The notes beneath the pieces are model-generated. The model searched no databases. It saw nothing but the letters and a program-made list of their open reading frames with translations, and was not told the origin of the DNA. Positions 53,341 to 61,857 of a stretch of 64,000 nt of DNA are shown here, in pieces (positions within the stretch are counted from its first letter, which is position 1; each line of letters begins with the position of its first letter). This DNA comes from an uncultured Muribaculaceae bacterium (lineage in GTDB: Bacteria > Bacteroidota > Bacteroidia > Bacteroidales > Muribaculaceae). The stretch is taken from contig CAJTQV010000003.1 in NCBI GenBank assembly GCA_910578385.1, positions 133,051-197,050 of the forward strand, read 5' to 3'. The translations under genes and the position numbers were made by a program.

Positions 53341-53748
53341 ATGAGAATAATTGCAATTGACTATGGTCGCCGTCGCTGCGGTGTCGCTGTGACCGACCCT
53401 TTGAAAATATCTGCAAATCCGTTGCCTGTGGTTCGCACATGCGACCTTCTGGCATTTCTTACAGAGTATTGTTCGCGCGAGCAGGTGGAGCGTATTATCG
53501 TCGGTGAGCCGCGACAGATGAACGGCGAACCATCCGAGTCCATGCGCTACATACGTCCTTTTCTCGGCCAGTTGAAAAAGGTGCTCCCCGATATTCCCGT
53601 CGAGATGGTCGATGAACGCTTTACTTCAGTTATGGCTCACCGGGATATGCTGACAGCAGGCTTCAAGAAAACCGACCGCCAGCGCAAAGGTCTTGCCGAC
53701 GAAATGTCCGCCACCATCATCCTCACCACCTGGCTCGAATCTCACTGA
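53341..53748 (+). CDS. ruvX: Putative Holliday junction resolvase RuvX (YqgF)
   Basis: 135 residues, the normal length. The RNase H-like fold is shown by IAIDYGRRRCGVAVTDPL (first Asp), IIVGEPRQMNGEPSES and VDERFTSVMAHR (Glu). The family acts on RNA or Holliday junctions; in E. coli it processes 16S rRNA ends. The start follows the rubrerythrin terminator by 8 bp, so it is expressed by read-through or from a promoter within the upstream gene. Confidence 0.92.
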   Translation: MRIIAIDYGRRRCGVAVTDPLKISANPLPVVRTCDLLAFLTEYCSREQVERIIVGEPRQMNGEPSESMRYIRPFLGQLKKVLPDIPVEMVDERFTSVMAHRDMLTAGFKKTDRQRKGLADEMSATIILTTWLESH

Positions 53749-53853
53749 GGTGGTAATAACGGCGAATTGACAGAAAATACACCAACCCCAAGTCTGCATT
53801 CTTAAGAAAAGGTAAGAACTCAATCGATTTGACGAATCCGTGCAATTCTCTTA

Positions 53854-53884
53854 TTTGTTAATTGGGAATAAATTGTTATTTTTG
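53854..53884 (+). promoter_or_regulatory. Promoter of the Rpn-family gene
   Basis: TTTG (53854-53857), 19 bp, TATTTTTG (53877-53884). The start would be at about 53891, so the leader is ~10 nt. Confidence 0.75.
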
Positions 53885-53901
53885 CAAAAAGATTAGAAGA
53901 C

Positions 53902-54858
53902 ATGGAGAAGACCGGAAATTACATACGATTTGACTGGGCCATGAAGCATATGCTCCGCGACAAAGCCAATTTCGGCATTCTGGAAGGACTAATCTCAGTG
54001 CTGCTCAATGACGATGTGAAAATTGTGGAGATACTGGAGAGCGAATCGAACCAGGACAGCGACAACGACAAGTTCAACCGTGTTGACATCAAGGCCAAGA
54101 ACAGTAAGGGCCATCTGATCATCGTCGAGGTGCAGCTCACACGCCAGCTGTACTACCTGCAGCGTATCCTTTACGGCACTTGCAAGGCCATAACCGAGCA
54201 TATCAACATCGGCGACAAGTATGACCAGGTCAAGAAGGTGTACTCCATAAGTATCCTCTACTGCGATTACGGCCAGGGGGATGACTACGTATACCGTGGA
54301 GAGACTGTGTTCAAGGGCATACATACCGGCAACAATCTTCATGTCAACATGAAAGAGAACGGTGTGATCATCCAGCATCTTCCGAGGGAGGTCTTCCCGG
54401 AATACTACCTTCTCCGCGTCAACACCTTCGACAAGAGTCCCGAGACATATCTTGACGAATGGATGCAGTATCTCAAGAAAGGCACGATCAAGGAGGACAC
54501 ACATGCACCCGGTCTCGGGCAGGTAAGGGAGAAACTGCGTCTGCTGTCCATGACTGCGGAAGAGAGAAGGGCATACGACGAGCACATGGACAACATCATG
54601 GTCCAGAACGATGTGCTTGACACCGCCCGTGACGAAGGTCGCGCTGAAGGTCGTGCTGAAGGTCGCGCCGAGGGCCGTGCTGAAGGGCTTGCCGAAGGAC
54701 TTGCAGAGGGGCTTGAAAAAGGTCTTGAAAAGGGACGTGAGGAAGAGCGTAAAAACCTCATTCGCTCCATGTTCGAAAAAGGTCTTGACGAGAATACAAT
54801 ATCAGGTATCACAAATACCCCATTGGAGATTATCCGCAATATCCTGTCTCCAGAATGA
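53902..54858 (+). CDS. Rpn-family PD-(D/E)XK nuclease / putative transposase
   Basis: 318 residues. The nuclease core is in VDIKAKNSKGHLIIVEVQLT (D-x(n)-E-V-Q, with Q replacing the usual K), and YYLQRILYGTCK completes the PDDEXK_2 pattern. The family is related to RpnA, which promotes recombination in E. coli, and is often annotated as a transposase. Near the C-terminus (about 245-281) are tandem tetrapeptides of the form A-E-G-R/L and E-K-G-L, encoded by 12-bp DNA repeats (54633-54740), which could change length by slippage. No terminal repeats mark it as mobile. Confidence 0.88.
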   Translation: MEKTGNYIRFDWAMKHMLRDKANFGILEGLISVLLNDDVKIVEILESESNQDSDNDKFNRVDIKAKNSKGHLIIVEVQLTRQLYYLQRILYGTCKAITEHINIGDKYDQVKKVYSISILYCDYGQGDDYVYRGETVFKGIHTGNNLHVNMKENGVIIQHLPREVFPEYYLLRVNTFDKSPETYLDEWMQYLKKGTIKEDTHAPGLGQVREKLRLLSMTAEERRAYDEHMDNIMVQNDVLDTARDEGRAEGRAEGRAEGRAEGLAEGLAEGLEKGLEKGREEERKNLIRSMFEKGLDENTISGITNTPLEIIRNILSPE

Positions 54859-54881
54859 CTCATTACTTAAGTTGTTGATAT

Positions 54882-54919
54882 AAAAAATATGCTTCCGGAA
54901 GTCCGGAAGCATATTTTTT
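54882..54919. terminator. Bidirectional terminator, 18-bp perfect stem
   Basis: AAAAAATATGCTTCCGGA (54882-54899) and its exact complement (54902-54919) enclose a 2-nt loop. A/T runs on each strand suit both the Rpn gene and the convergent transporter gene. Confidence 0.9.
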
Positions 54920-54944
54920 GTTATGATGAATTTGGTTGTATGCG

Positions 54945-56636
54945 TCAGAGGAAGCAGAGTATTATTACCTGAGCGGCGATAACTCGCATGAACATCGTGA
55001 GCGGGTAGACGGTTGAGTAGGCTACTGCCGGGGCATCGTTGTTGGCAATCTTGTTGCCATAGGCAAGTGCCGGCGGGTCAGTGTAGCCACCCGACATCAT
55101 ACCGCAGATGGTGAAGTAGTTCATCTTGTATTTCGCACGCGCAATGATGCCTGTGACGAGCAGAGGTATAACTGTTATTGCGAAGCCATATCCAACCCAT
55201 GTTATACCACGGGTATTGAATACAGTAGCTGCGAAGTCTTTTCCTGCCGCGATACCAACCGATGCAAGGAAGAGACAGATTCCTATCTCTCGCAAGAGCA
55301 GATTGGCCGAGGAGTTGGTGTATGTCACCAGATGTATCTTGTGGCCATATGCACTCAGCAGAATAGCGACTACAAGCGGACCTCCGGCCAGACCGAGTTT
55401 CATCGGCACCGACATACCGGGGAATTGCAGAGGGATGCTACCGACGAGGATACCCAGGAAGATACCGATGAACATGGTGATGAGGTTCGGCTCATTGAGT
55501 CGCTTCATCGAGTTTCCGAGCTTGCGGGCAAGGTTGTTTATATCATCAAGTTTACCCACCACGGTTATGCGGTCACCCATCTGGAGACGTAGGTTCGGAG
55601 CTGCAAGCAGATCAACGCCGGCACGGTTCACACGTGTTACATTGAGCTGATATGCGGAGTGAAGGCGCAGCGAACCGAGTTTCACACCATTATACTCTGT
55701 GCGGGTAACAAGGATACGGCGCGATACCACAGGCCCGGTCTCTATTTCCCATGTCTTTTCAACCTTCGGACCGATGAAACGTTCGAAGATCTCCTCATCC
55801 TGAACAGAACAGATTACCAGAGCATAGTCTCCAATCTCAAGGGGGTCCTTGGCGGTGGGGATGATGATGCGGCCATCCGGTTTCTCGATACGTGAAATCA
55901 CGTAGTTTACCGAGATAAGAGTGTGCATCTTCTCCATGTTGAGGCCATCGATCATCTTGTTGGTCACGCGGAATGTTACCCTGTGCGGAGCAAGTGCCGA
56001 TGACTTCTGGTCCGATTCAATCTCCTCGGTTTCCTTGTCAGTGTTGATTTTGAAGATGACCTTCAGTACAATCATGGTGAGTATGATTCCGACCACACCG
56101 AGGGGATAGGCGGCTGCATATCCCATAGACATCTGCTGGCTCACGTCGTAACCATCTGGATTGACCTGAAGGAAGGTCTGCTGAGCAGCACCAAGACCGG
56201 GAGTGTTGGTCACAGCTCCGCTCATTATGCCGACCATCTGCGAGATTGAAGTCTCTCCCTCGGAACCTCCTTGCAGGAAGTAGATGGTGATCATGATTCC
56301 GACGTTGAGCGCGATTCCCAACAAGGCGAGCATGTTCATCTGGATTCCACCCTCCTTGAACGAGGAGAAGAAACCCGGACCCACCTGCATACCGATCGAG
56401 AAGATGAAAAGGATAAGTCCGAACTCACGCAGAAAGTGAAGAACGTCTCCATCTACAGTGTAACCGAAATGCCCTAACAGGATTCCGACAAACAATACGA
56501 ACGTCACGCCGAGCGAGACTCCGAAAAACTTGATCTTTCCCAGCCATATACCCGCGAAGATAGTGAACGAGTACAGCAGGATGGTGCTTGCCAGGGAAAG
56601 ATTGTTGGGCTTGAATAAGTCAATAAGCCATTCCAT
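54945..56636 (-). CDS. AspT/YidE-family transporter with two TrkA-C domains
   Basis: 563 residues from ATG 56636; 16 further in-frame residues upstream do not resemble the family. Five to six transmembrane segments form each half (~8-160 and ~400-560), with a soluble centre containing two TrkA-C-like domains (~205-285 and ~300-380; DYALVICSVQDEE, DRITVVGKLDD). The layout fits the aspartate:alanine exchanger family, in which the halves are inverted repeats. AspT exchanges aspartate for alanine; the real substrate here is unknown. Frequent in Bacteroidales as an uncharacterised transporter. Confidence 0.88.
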   Translation of the reverse strand: MEWLIDLFKPNNLSLASTILLYSFTIFAGIWLGKIKFFGVSLGVTFVLFVGILLGHFGYTVDGDVLHFLREFGLILFIFSIGMQVGPGFFSSFKEGGIQMNMLALLGIALNVGIMITIYFLQGGSEGETSISQMVGIMSGAVTNTPGLGAAQQTFLQVNPDGYDVSQQMSMGYAAAYPLGVVGIILTMIVLKVIFKINTDKETEEIESDQKSSALAPHRVTFRVTNKMIDGLNMEKMHTLISVNYVISRIEKPDGRIIIPTAKDPLEIGDYALVICSVQDEEIFERFIGPKVEKTWEIETGPVVSRRILVTRTEYNGVKLGSLRLHSAYQLNVTRVNRAGVDLLAAPNLRLQMGDRITVVGKLDDINNLARKLGNSMKRLNEPNLITMFIGIFLGILVGSIPLQFPGMSVPMKLGLAGGPLVVAILLSAYGHKIHLVTYTNSSANLLLREIGICLFLASVGIAAGKDFAATVFNTRGITWVGYGFAITVIPLLVTGIIARAKYKMNYFTICGMMSGGYTDPPALAYGNKIANNDAPAVAYSTVYPLTMFMRVIAAQVIILCFL

Positions 56637-56985
56637 GTGAAACCAATCTTTTTTTCTTTTACAGGACAAGACAACCGTTCGCACGCTCCATAGCTCGTGA
56701 TGAATGTCAGTCTTGTCTCAGCAACCTTAATAATTCCTAAATTCACTGCAAAATTACTGAAAATTTGTCAAACAGAAAAATCCGATTCCCAAAACTTTGT
56801 CCGTATGTCTCTTTCGATGTCCCCTTTTATCATTTTCTAATGAATCGGAACAAAAAAGTCCCTCCGTCTTGCCGACGGAAGGACAGCACGGGTCAATTCG
56901 ACTGGTTCTCATTGATGTCCCGTAGAGTTTTTCATAAGATCATCTTATTCGGGGTGTCACGCTTTTTCAGCATGTCACTTTCCTT
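56637..56985. other. Intergenic stretch, 349 bp, with a terminator but no gene
   Basis: Apart from the terminator at 56852-56884, this region holds the upstream region of the transporter gene on the minus strand (a -7-like box TAATTTTG at 56756-56749) and AT-rich sequence. The short open frame at 56765-56989 has poor composition and no start context, so I do not call it. Confidence 0.5.
56852..56884 (-). terminator. Terminator of the starch-binding protein gene
   Basis: On the minus strand GTCCTTCCGTC (56884-56874) pairs with GACGGAGGGAC (56868-56858), 11 bp with one G-T pair, followed by a T6 run. Confidence 0.85.
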
Positions 56986-58080
56986 TTAGAAAACAACTTT
57001 TGATGTATTTGCACCTTGGCGTACAATGTAGATGCCGTTTGAGGGGTTGCTCACGCGCACACCCTGGAGAGTATAGTACTCGGCAGCGGCAGGAGCGTCG
57101 GTCAGTGTCTCCACACCGGTTGTGGCTCCGGAAGTATTGGCCGTGAAGAAGAGATTTCCTGTGATGGGATATTCACCCTCTACATCATACTGCGTGCCGT
57201 CGTTGTTATGGAAGATGAAAATCTGCGGGTCTTCGGTCTCCTCGGCTGTAAGAACCTTGTATGTGATGCCGTCAACTGTCTCGGTCTCTTTTGCAAGGGC
57301 ACCGGGCCAGCCACCGAAGATAGAGGGTGCGCCGTCGTAGTAAGCGTAGACGTACAGATTCTCCCATCCTGTGCGGTCATCGATATAGATTTTGTGATAC
57401 TTCACACCCGGGGTGGGGAGTACTGTAATCTCTGTGGCTGTAACCTCAACGTAGAGGTCTTTGCCTGCGGGGACGGTGAGTCCTTCCACCTGGCTTGCGT
57501 CGTTGTTGTTGAAAATGAGGTTGTAGTCTACACCGGCTCCGGCGAAAGGAGCTGTCTTGTATGTCTGGCCGTCAATCTCGACTGTAGAAGTCATGGCAGT
57601 GCCGGGCCAGCCACCGAGTACTTCGGGTTGGTTGTCTGCCCATCCGTATGCGTAGAGTGTATCCCAGCCGGTTTTGTCGATAGCATAGATTGTTGCCGGA
57701 TCCGGATACTGGATATCGGGATTCTCGGGGTCTACGGTCACGACATATGCACCGTTAGTGGCATAGTAGTAGTTCTCGGCATCGAGTGTGATCGATGCGA
57801 GATCAATCTGTGCGCCGTTGTTATTATTGTTGAGAATAAGGTTTGCAGCCTCACCATCATTTCCGTCAACGCTGAATTTTGAGTAGGTCACTCCGTTGAT
57901 TGTCTCAGTTGCAGTGGGTGCTGCACCGGGCCATCCGCCGAAGATTTCAGAGTCGCCCCATGAGTAGAGTGCGAGCTCCTCCCATTTTGCATCGTTCACT
58001 ACGTAGATGTTGTGGGTAGCGGCGTTTGCTGCCACACCTGTCGCGCAGAGCGCGAGAGAAAGAAGTAAATTCTTTTTCAT
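56986..58080 (-). CDS. Secreted protein with three CBM26-like starch-binding modules
   Basis: 364 residues with a signal peptide (MKKNLLLSLALCATGVAANA). Three tandem modules (~23-98, ~127-202 and ~229-304) share I-Y-x-x-(D/N)-x-x-x-W-x-x-L-x-x-Y and the strictly repeated G-G-W-P-G; this fits starch-binding module 26. Each ends in F/L-I-x-x-N-N-(D/N). The C-terminus (YYTLQGVRVSNPSNGIYIV) is a T9SS-like sorting tail. It probably binds alpha-glucans at the cell surface. No catalytic domain is present. It adds to the glucan theme of the adjacent mutase and MalQ genes, though it is not in an operon with them. Confidence 0.85.
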   Translation of the reverse strand: MKKNLLLSLALCATGVAANAATHNIYVVNDAKWEELALYSWGDSEIFGGWPGAAPTATETINGVTYSKFSVDGNDGEAANLILNNNNNGAQIDLASITLDAENYYYATNGAYVVTVDPENPDIQYPDPATIYAIDKTGWDTLYAYGWADNQPEVLGGWPGTAMTSTVEIDGQTYKTAPFAGAGVDYNLIFNNNDASQVEGLTVPAGKDLYVEVTATEITVLPTPGVKYHKIYIDDRTGWENLYVYAYYDGAPSIFGGWPGALAKETETVDGITYKVLTAEETEDPQIFIFHNNDGTQYDVEGEYPITGNLFFTANTSGATTGVETLTDAPAAAEYYTLQGVRVSNPSNGIYIVRQGANTSKVVF

Positions 58081-58183
58081 GAGAATTATTTTTTAGAGGT
58101 TTATGTTTCTGCTGCAAAGTTATGGCTATCGGACGGTCTGTGAAAGCCTTCCGCCCATTTCGGAATGCTTTTATAAAAATATC

Positions 58184-58220
58184 AAACGCCAACATGCTGG
58201 ATTATAGCATGTTGGCGTTT
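58184..58220 (-). terminator. Terminator of the PBP1a gene
   Basis: AAACGCCAACATGCT (58184-58198) and AGCATGTTGGCGTTT (58206-58220) pair over 15 bp. On the minus strand the run continues with T residues beyond the stem. It lies between PBP1a (ending 58309) and the starch-binding gene start. Confidence 0.85.
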
Positions 58221-58308
58221 TGAAAATCAAACTTTTCTCAAACAGTTCACAAAGTCCGGAACCGCTATATTTTGCCGGAACAGACCTCTGTGAAAGGTCA
58301 GGAAGGGG

Positions 58309-60789
58309 TTACTCGAACACTCCCTCCACCTGTTCGCTCTGCTCCTCTTCGTCGGCAGCGTTGCTGTAGCTCTGGTATTCGTAACTGTTGCCCGCGCACA
58401 GGTTAAGCCCCTCGGGGAACTCGAATTTTGCATCTTGCGAGTAGGGGAGTTTCGGGTCGGCATACACCTTCTTCATGTAAAGACCGTAGATTGGAAGGGC
58501 TGCCTTGGCACCCTGACCGTAGGCCATTGTGTTGAAGTGGATATACCGCTCCTCACCACCTACCCATACGCCGGTCACAAGGTCGGGAGTGAAGCCCATG
58601 AACCAAGAGTCGGAGTTGGCGTTGGTCGTACCTGTCTTACCTCCCATCTGCGCCGTTATGCCGTAGCGGCTGCGCAGACTGGCACCGGTACCGGAGTCCA
58701 CTACGTTAAGCAGGACTGAGACAATTCTGTAGTATCCTGTTTCCGATGTCACCTCTGTGCGGTGTGGGACAGCTGAGTATATCAGGTTGCCCTGGTTGTC
58801 CTCAATGCGTGTCACATAAATCGGATTTACGCGTACGCCTTTGTTGGCGAATGTCGTGTATGCAGCCACCATGTCGCCAACTGATACGTCTACCGTACCG
58901 AGGCAGAGGGGTAGAGTCGGCTCTATATATCCCGACAGACCGAACATGCGCATCTTGTTGGCCAATGCGCCGGGAGTAAGGTCATGTACGAGACGTGCCG
59001 AGATCCAGTTGTTCGAGTTGGTGAGCGCCCAGCGCAGGTCAACATTGTCACCTATACGGCTCTTGCCGGAGTTTCTCGGTGCCCAGTTGCCATATACTGG
59101 CTGTGTGTTCGGCAGGGTGGAGCAGGGTGTATAGTCCTGCTCGAATGCCAATGTGTAGAGGAATGGCTTGGCCGTTGAACCGATCTGACGCTTGCCTCGT
59201 GCCACCATGTCGTACTGGAAGTGGGTGAAGTCCGGTCCTCCGACATATGCCTTCACATATCCCGTCACAGGGTCCATGCTCATCAGACCTGTGCGGAGTA
59301 TCGTCTTCATGTACATCAGCGAGTCGTAGGGAGTCATTGTCACGCTCTTTGTCCCGGGCACGATGCGCGTCACGCTCTTTCCATGTTCCATCTTGGTCTC
59401 CTTGACATAGGCGAACACATCCATCTCATATTTCGTATGGAAAGCCTTGTCGATTTCCTCCTCGCTGCATCCGGCAGCTTTCATGTTGCGGTAGCGGCCG
59501 GTCTGTTTTATCGCGTTCTTTATAAGCCGCTGCACGCTCGCATAGCTCAACTCGTTGGGATTCGAGGTATACGGACCGGTCTTCGAACCTCGTTTCTCAT
59601 TCTCGAACGCAGGCTGAAGGTATCCGCCGAGGTGCTCGTTGACGGCCTGCTCTGCATACTCCTGCATACGCATGTCGATCGAGGTGTATATGCGCAGACC
59701 GTCGGTGTAGAGGTTGTAATAGCTTCCGTCGGGCTTAGGGTTCTTCAGAATCCAGCCGTAGAGCGGGTCCTCTTCCCATTTGAGCGAGTCGGTGTTGTAG
59801 TTGCCGAGTGCTATCTTATATGAGCTTGCGCTTCCGTAGTCGGAGCGTTTGGGACGCACCGGTTTCTTGGCGGTCATCAGACGTCGTATCTCCTCGCGCA
59901 GGTATGGTGCGCCACCCTCCTTGTGGTCAACCTTATGGTAGTCCAGTCCTAAGGGAAGCTGTTTCAGGGAGTCGGCTTCCGCATACGACAGGAATCCGGC
60001 CTTGACCATCTGGTCAAACACCACGTTACGGCGGTTGCGGGTCCGCTCCTCGTGACGCAGCGGGTTGAAATAGCTCGGGTTCTTCAGCATACCGATCAGC
60101 ATGGCTGCTTCTTCCACCTTCAGGTCGCGCGGCTCCTTGCCGAAATAAACGTTTGCGGCGGTCTTGATGCCGACGGCGTTGTTGAGGAAGTCGAAGCGGT
60201 TCAGGTACATGTTGATGATTTCATCCTTGGTATAGAACCGTTCCAGCTTTATGGCAATCATCCACTCAATCGGTTTCTGGATCGCGCGCTTGAACAGGTT
60301 GCTCGATGGCTGCGAGTACAGCTGCTTGGCGAGCTGCTGTGTTATGGTCGATGCACCTCCCGATGACTTGTCGCCTAAGAGCAAAGTCTTCACACCGGTA
60401 CGGCCGAGTGCCTTGAAGTCGATACCGGAATGCTCAAGAAAGCGCACATCCTCGGTTGCCACCAATGCGTTGATCACATGGGGGGAGATGCCGTTGTAAT
60501 CGGTGTACACGCGGTTGCCAGCGCCGTAATAATAACGACCCAATTCGGTAGTGCCGTCAGATGCGAACACAAGCGAAGCCAGCTTGTCGTGCGGATCCTC
60601 AAGCTCCTCGATAGGGGGCATGTAACCAATGACGCCGTTGTATATCAGCATCAGGAAAAAGATAATCACGAAGCCGATGCTCAGAAATGAAATCCATAGC
60701 CATTTCACAAGCAGACGGTTTCGCCTGTATTTCTTGGCCGAGCCTTTGCGCGGCTCCTCGAAGTCGTATAAGTCCTGGTTTTTATCCAT
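58309..60789 (-). CDS. mrcA: Class A penicillin-binding protein (PBP1a)
   Basis: 826 residues from ATG 60789, which follows a -7-like box (TATCTTTG, 60859-60852 minus); four extra residues from 60801 are possible. After a cytoplasmic segment and one membrane helix (~30-55) come the glycosyltransferase motifs ATEDVRFLEHSGID and GGASTITQQLAKQLY. The transpeptidase has GSTAKPF (S-x-x-K), NSNN and KTGTT. It polymerises and cross-links peptidoglycan at the cytoplasmic membrane. The flavin reductase gene lies upstream, but a ~100-bp gap separates them. Confidence 0.95.
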   Translation of the reverse strand: MDKNQDLYDFEEPRKGSAKKYRRNRLLVKWLWISFLSIGFVIIFFLMLIYNGVIGYMPPIEELEDPHDKLASLVFASDGTTELGRYYYGAGNRVYTDYNGISPHVINALVATEDVRFLEHSGIDFKALGRTGVKTLLLGDKSSGGASTITQQLAKQLYSQPSSNLFKRAIQKPIEWMIAIKLERFYTKDEIINMYLNRFDFLNNAVGIKTAANVYFGKEPRDLKVEEAAMLIGMLKNPSYFNPLRHEERTRNRRNVVFDQMVKAGFLSYAEADSLKQLPLGLDYHKVDHKEGGAPYLREEIRRLMTAKKPVRPKRSDYGSASSYKIALGNYNTDSLKWEEDPLYGWILKNPKPDGSYYNLYTDGLRIYTSIDMRMQEYAEQAVNEHLGGYLQPAFENEKRGSKTGPYTSNPNELSYASVQRLIKNAIKQTGRYRNMKAAGCSEEEIDKAFHTKYEMDVFAYVKETKMEHGKSVTRIVPGTKSVTMTPYDSLMYMKTILRTGLMSMDPVTGYVKAYVGGPDFTHFQYDMVARGKRQIGSTAKPFLYTLAFEQDYTPCSTLPNTQPVYGNWAPRNSGKSRIGDNVDLRWALTNSNNWISARLVHDLTPGALANKMRMFGLSGYIEPTLPLCLGTVDVSVGDMVAAYTTFANKGVRVNPIYVTRIEDNQGNLIYSAVPHRTEVTSETGYYRIVSVLLNVVDSGTGASLRSRYGITAQMGGKTGTTNANSDSWFMGFTPDLVTGVWVGGEERYIHFNTMAYGQGAKAALPIYGLYMKKVYADPKLPYSQDAKFEFPEGLNLCAGNSYEYQSYSNAADEEEQSEQVEGVFE

Positions 60790-60892
60790 ATCAAACTGCA
60801 ATCGGAAGCGTGGCCGCAGGGTTTTACGGTCCGACGCTGAATGTGCAGATGCAAAGATAATAAAATTTTTTCAACCTGCGGGTGTGCTGCTT

Positions 60893-61465
60893 CTATTTCT
60901 TTTTCTTCTCGACCGAGAATCCGAATTTGCCGATCATTTCGCCAAGTCCGTAATAATGGCCGTGGCAGTATGCCATCACCCCCGATTTCTCAAGTGAGAA
61001 GCGTCCTGTCTCGGGGTCTATCCAGCGGGTGTCAGCACGCACATTGAGCACGTCGGCCACGAACATGTGGTGTGTGCCGAGGTCTGTGACGCTCTTCACG
61101 CGGCATTCTATGCTGAGCGGAGACTCCTCGATGGTGGGAGAGGCTACTTTCTCGCCCGGTATCGGTGTCAGCCCTGTCTCTTTCCACTTGTCATGGTCGC
61201 GTCCGGAGCGGACTCCGACCCAGTCTGTGGCACGTGCCATGTCGGCGGTGGTCAGGTTGATGGTGAACTCCATGTTTTTCATCAGGATAGGGAAGGAGTG
61301 ACGTTCGCGGCGCACAGATATGTAGCACATGGCTGGGTCGCTGCATATTGTTCCCGTCCACGCCACGGTCAGCGGGTTCCATTCCTCGGGAGTTGCCCCC
61401 ACGGTCACGATTACGGCGGGCAGCGGATAAATCATCGTGCCCGGTCTCCAGGATTGCTTGCTCAT
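60893..61465 (-). CDS. Flavin reductase family protein
   Basis: 190 residues. The split-barrel FMN-binding family is shown by YPLPAVIVTVGA, NPLTVAWTGTICSDPAMCYIS and FTINLTTADMARATDWVG. Such proteins reduce FMN or bind it for an associated monooxygenase or oxidoreductase. No monooxygenase partner is visible here. The C-terminus is a lysine run. It has its own promoter and appears to be monocistronic. Confidence 0.88.
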   Translation of the reverse strand: MSKQSWRPGTMIYPLPAVIVTVGATPEEWNPLTVAWTGTICSDPAMCYISVRRERHSFPILMKNMEFTINLTTADMARATDWVGVRSGRDHDKWKETGLTPIPGEKVASPTIEESPLSIECRVKSVTDLGTHHMFVADVLNVRADTRWIDPETGRFSLEKSGVMAYCHGHYYGLGEMIGKFGFSVEKKKK

Positions 61466-61511
61466 TATTCTTGTTGGTTTTAACTCTTGTCAGATTTTTC
61501 GGATTACGTTG

Positions 61512-61543
61512 CAAAATTAACCCAAATCCGCCAAATCACCAAA
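61512..61543 (-). promoter_or_regulatory. Flavin reductase promoter
   Basis: On the minus strand TTTG (61543-61540), 20 bp, TAATTTTG (61519-61512). The start would be near 61505, giving a ~40-nt leader. Confidence 0.8.
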
Positions 61544-61551
61544 ACGGGCTG

Positions 61552-61582
61552 TAACAGCTGCTGTACCTATATACAGCAGTTA
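61552..61582. promoter_or_regulatory. Inverted repeat, possible operator, upstream of flavin reductase
   Basis: CTGCTGTA (61558-61565) and TACAGCAG (61572-61579) form an 8-bp inverted repeat with a CCTATA centre, partly extended by TAA/TTA. It lies just upstream of the flavin reductase -33 element. The rest of 61583-61857 is AT-rich, contains the mutase -7 box and shows no gene. Confidence 0.45.
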
Positions 61583-61704
61583 TTATGCAACCCGAGCTAT
61601 AGAGGCGGGATAAGTCAAGGTGAAATATCGTGCTTTATTTAGCATAAATTTCGCTTTTGGATAAAAAGATTTAAAAGAGGTGGTGTTAGTTGAGCAAAAT
61701 TTGT

Positions 61705-61712
61705 TATCTTTG
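61705..61712 (+). promoter_or_regulatory. -7 box of the phosphohexose mutase gene
   Basis: TATCTTTG matches TAnnTTTG, but no good -33 element lies 19-20 bp before it. Use of this site would give a ~140-nt leader. Confidence 0.5.
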
Positions 61713-61857
61713 TGTTTTGGTATAAGGATTGATATGGTCATGCACGCAGTGAGCCGAATGAGGTGTACTGATGTCTGTGCCGTATTACCAATCACGTTTT
61801 TCTGAAGTAAGGACATGTATAACATAAAGACAAACAAAATATAACCCTATTTTTAAT

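Noticed and set aside
53902..54858. Insertion sequence based on the transposase-like name of the Rpn family
   Set aside because: No terminal inverted repeats or target duplications are seen; it has an ordinary promoter and terminator.
56765..56989. Possible 74-residue gene between the transporter and starch-binding genes
   Set aside because: It runs across a terminator on the opposite strand, has no promoter and reads as low-quality sequence.
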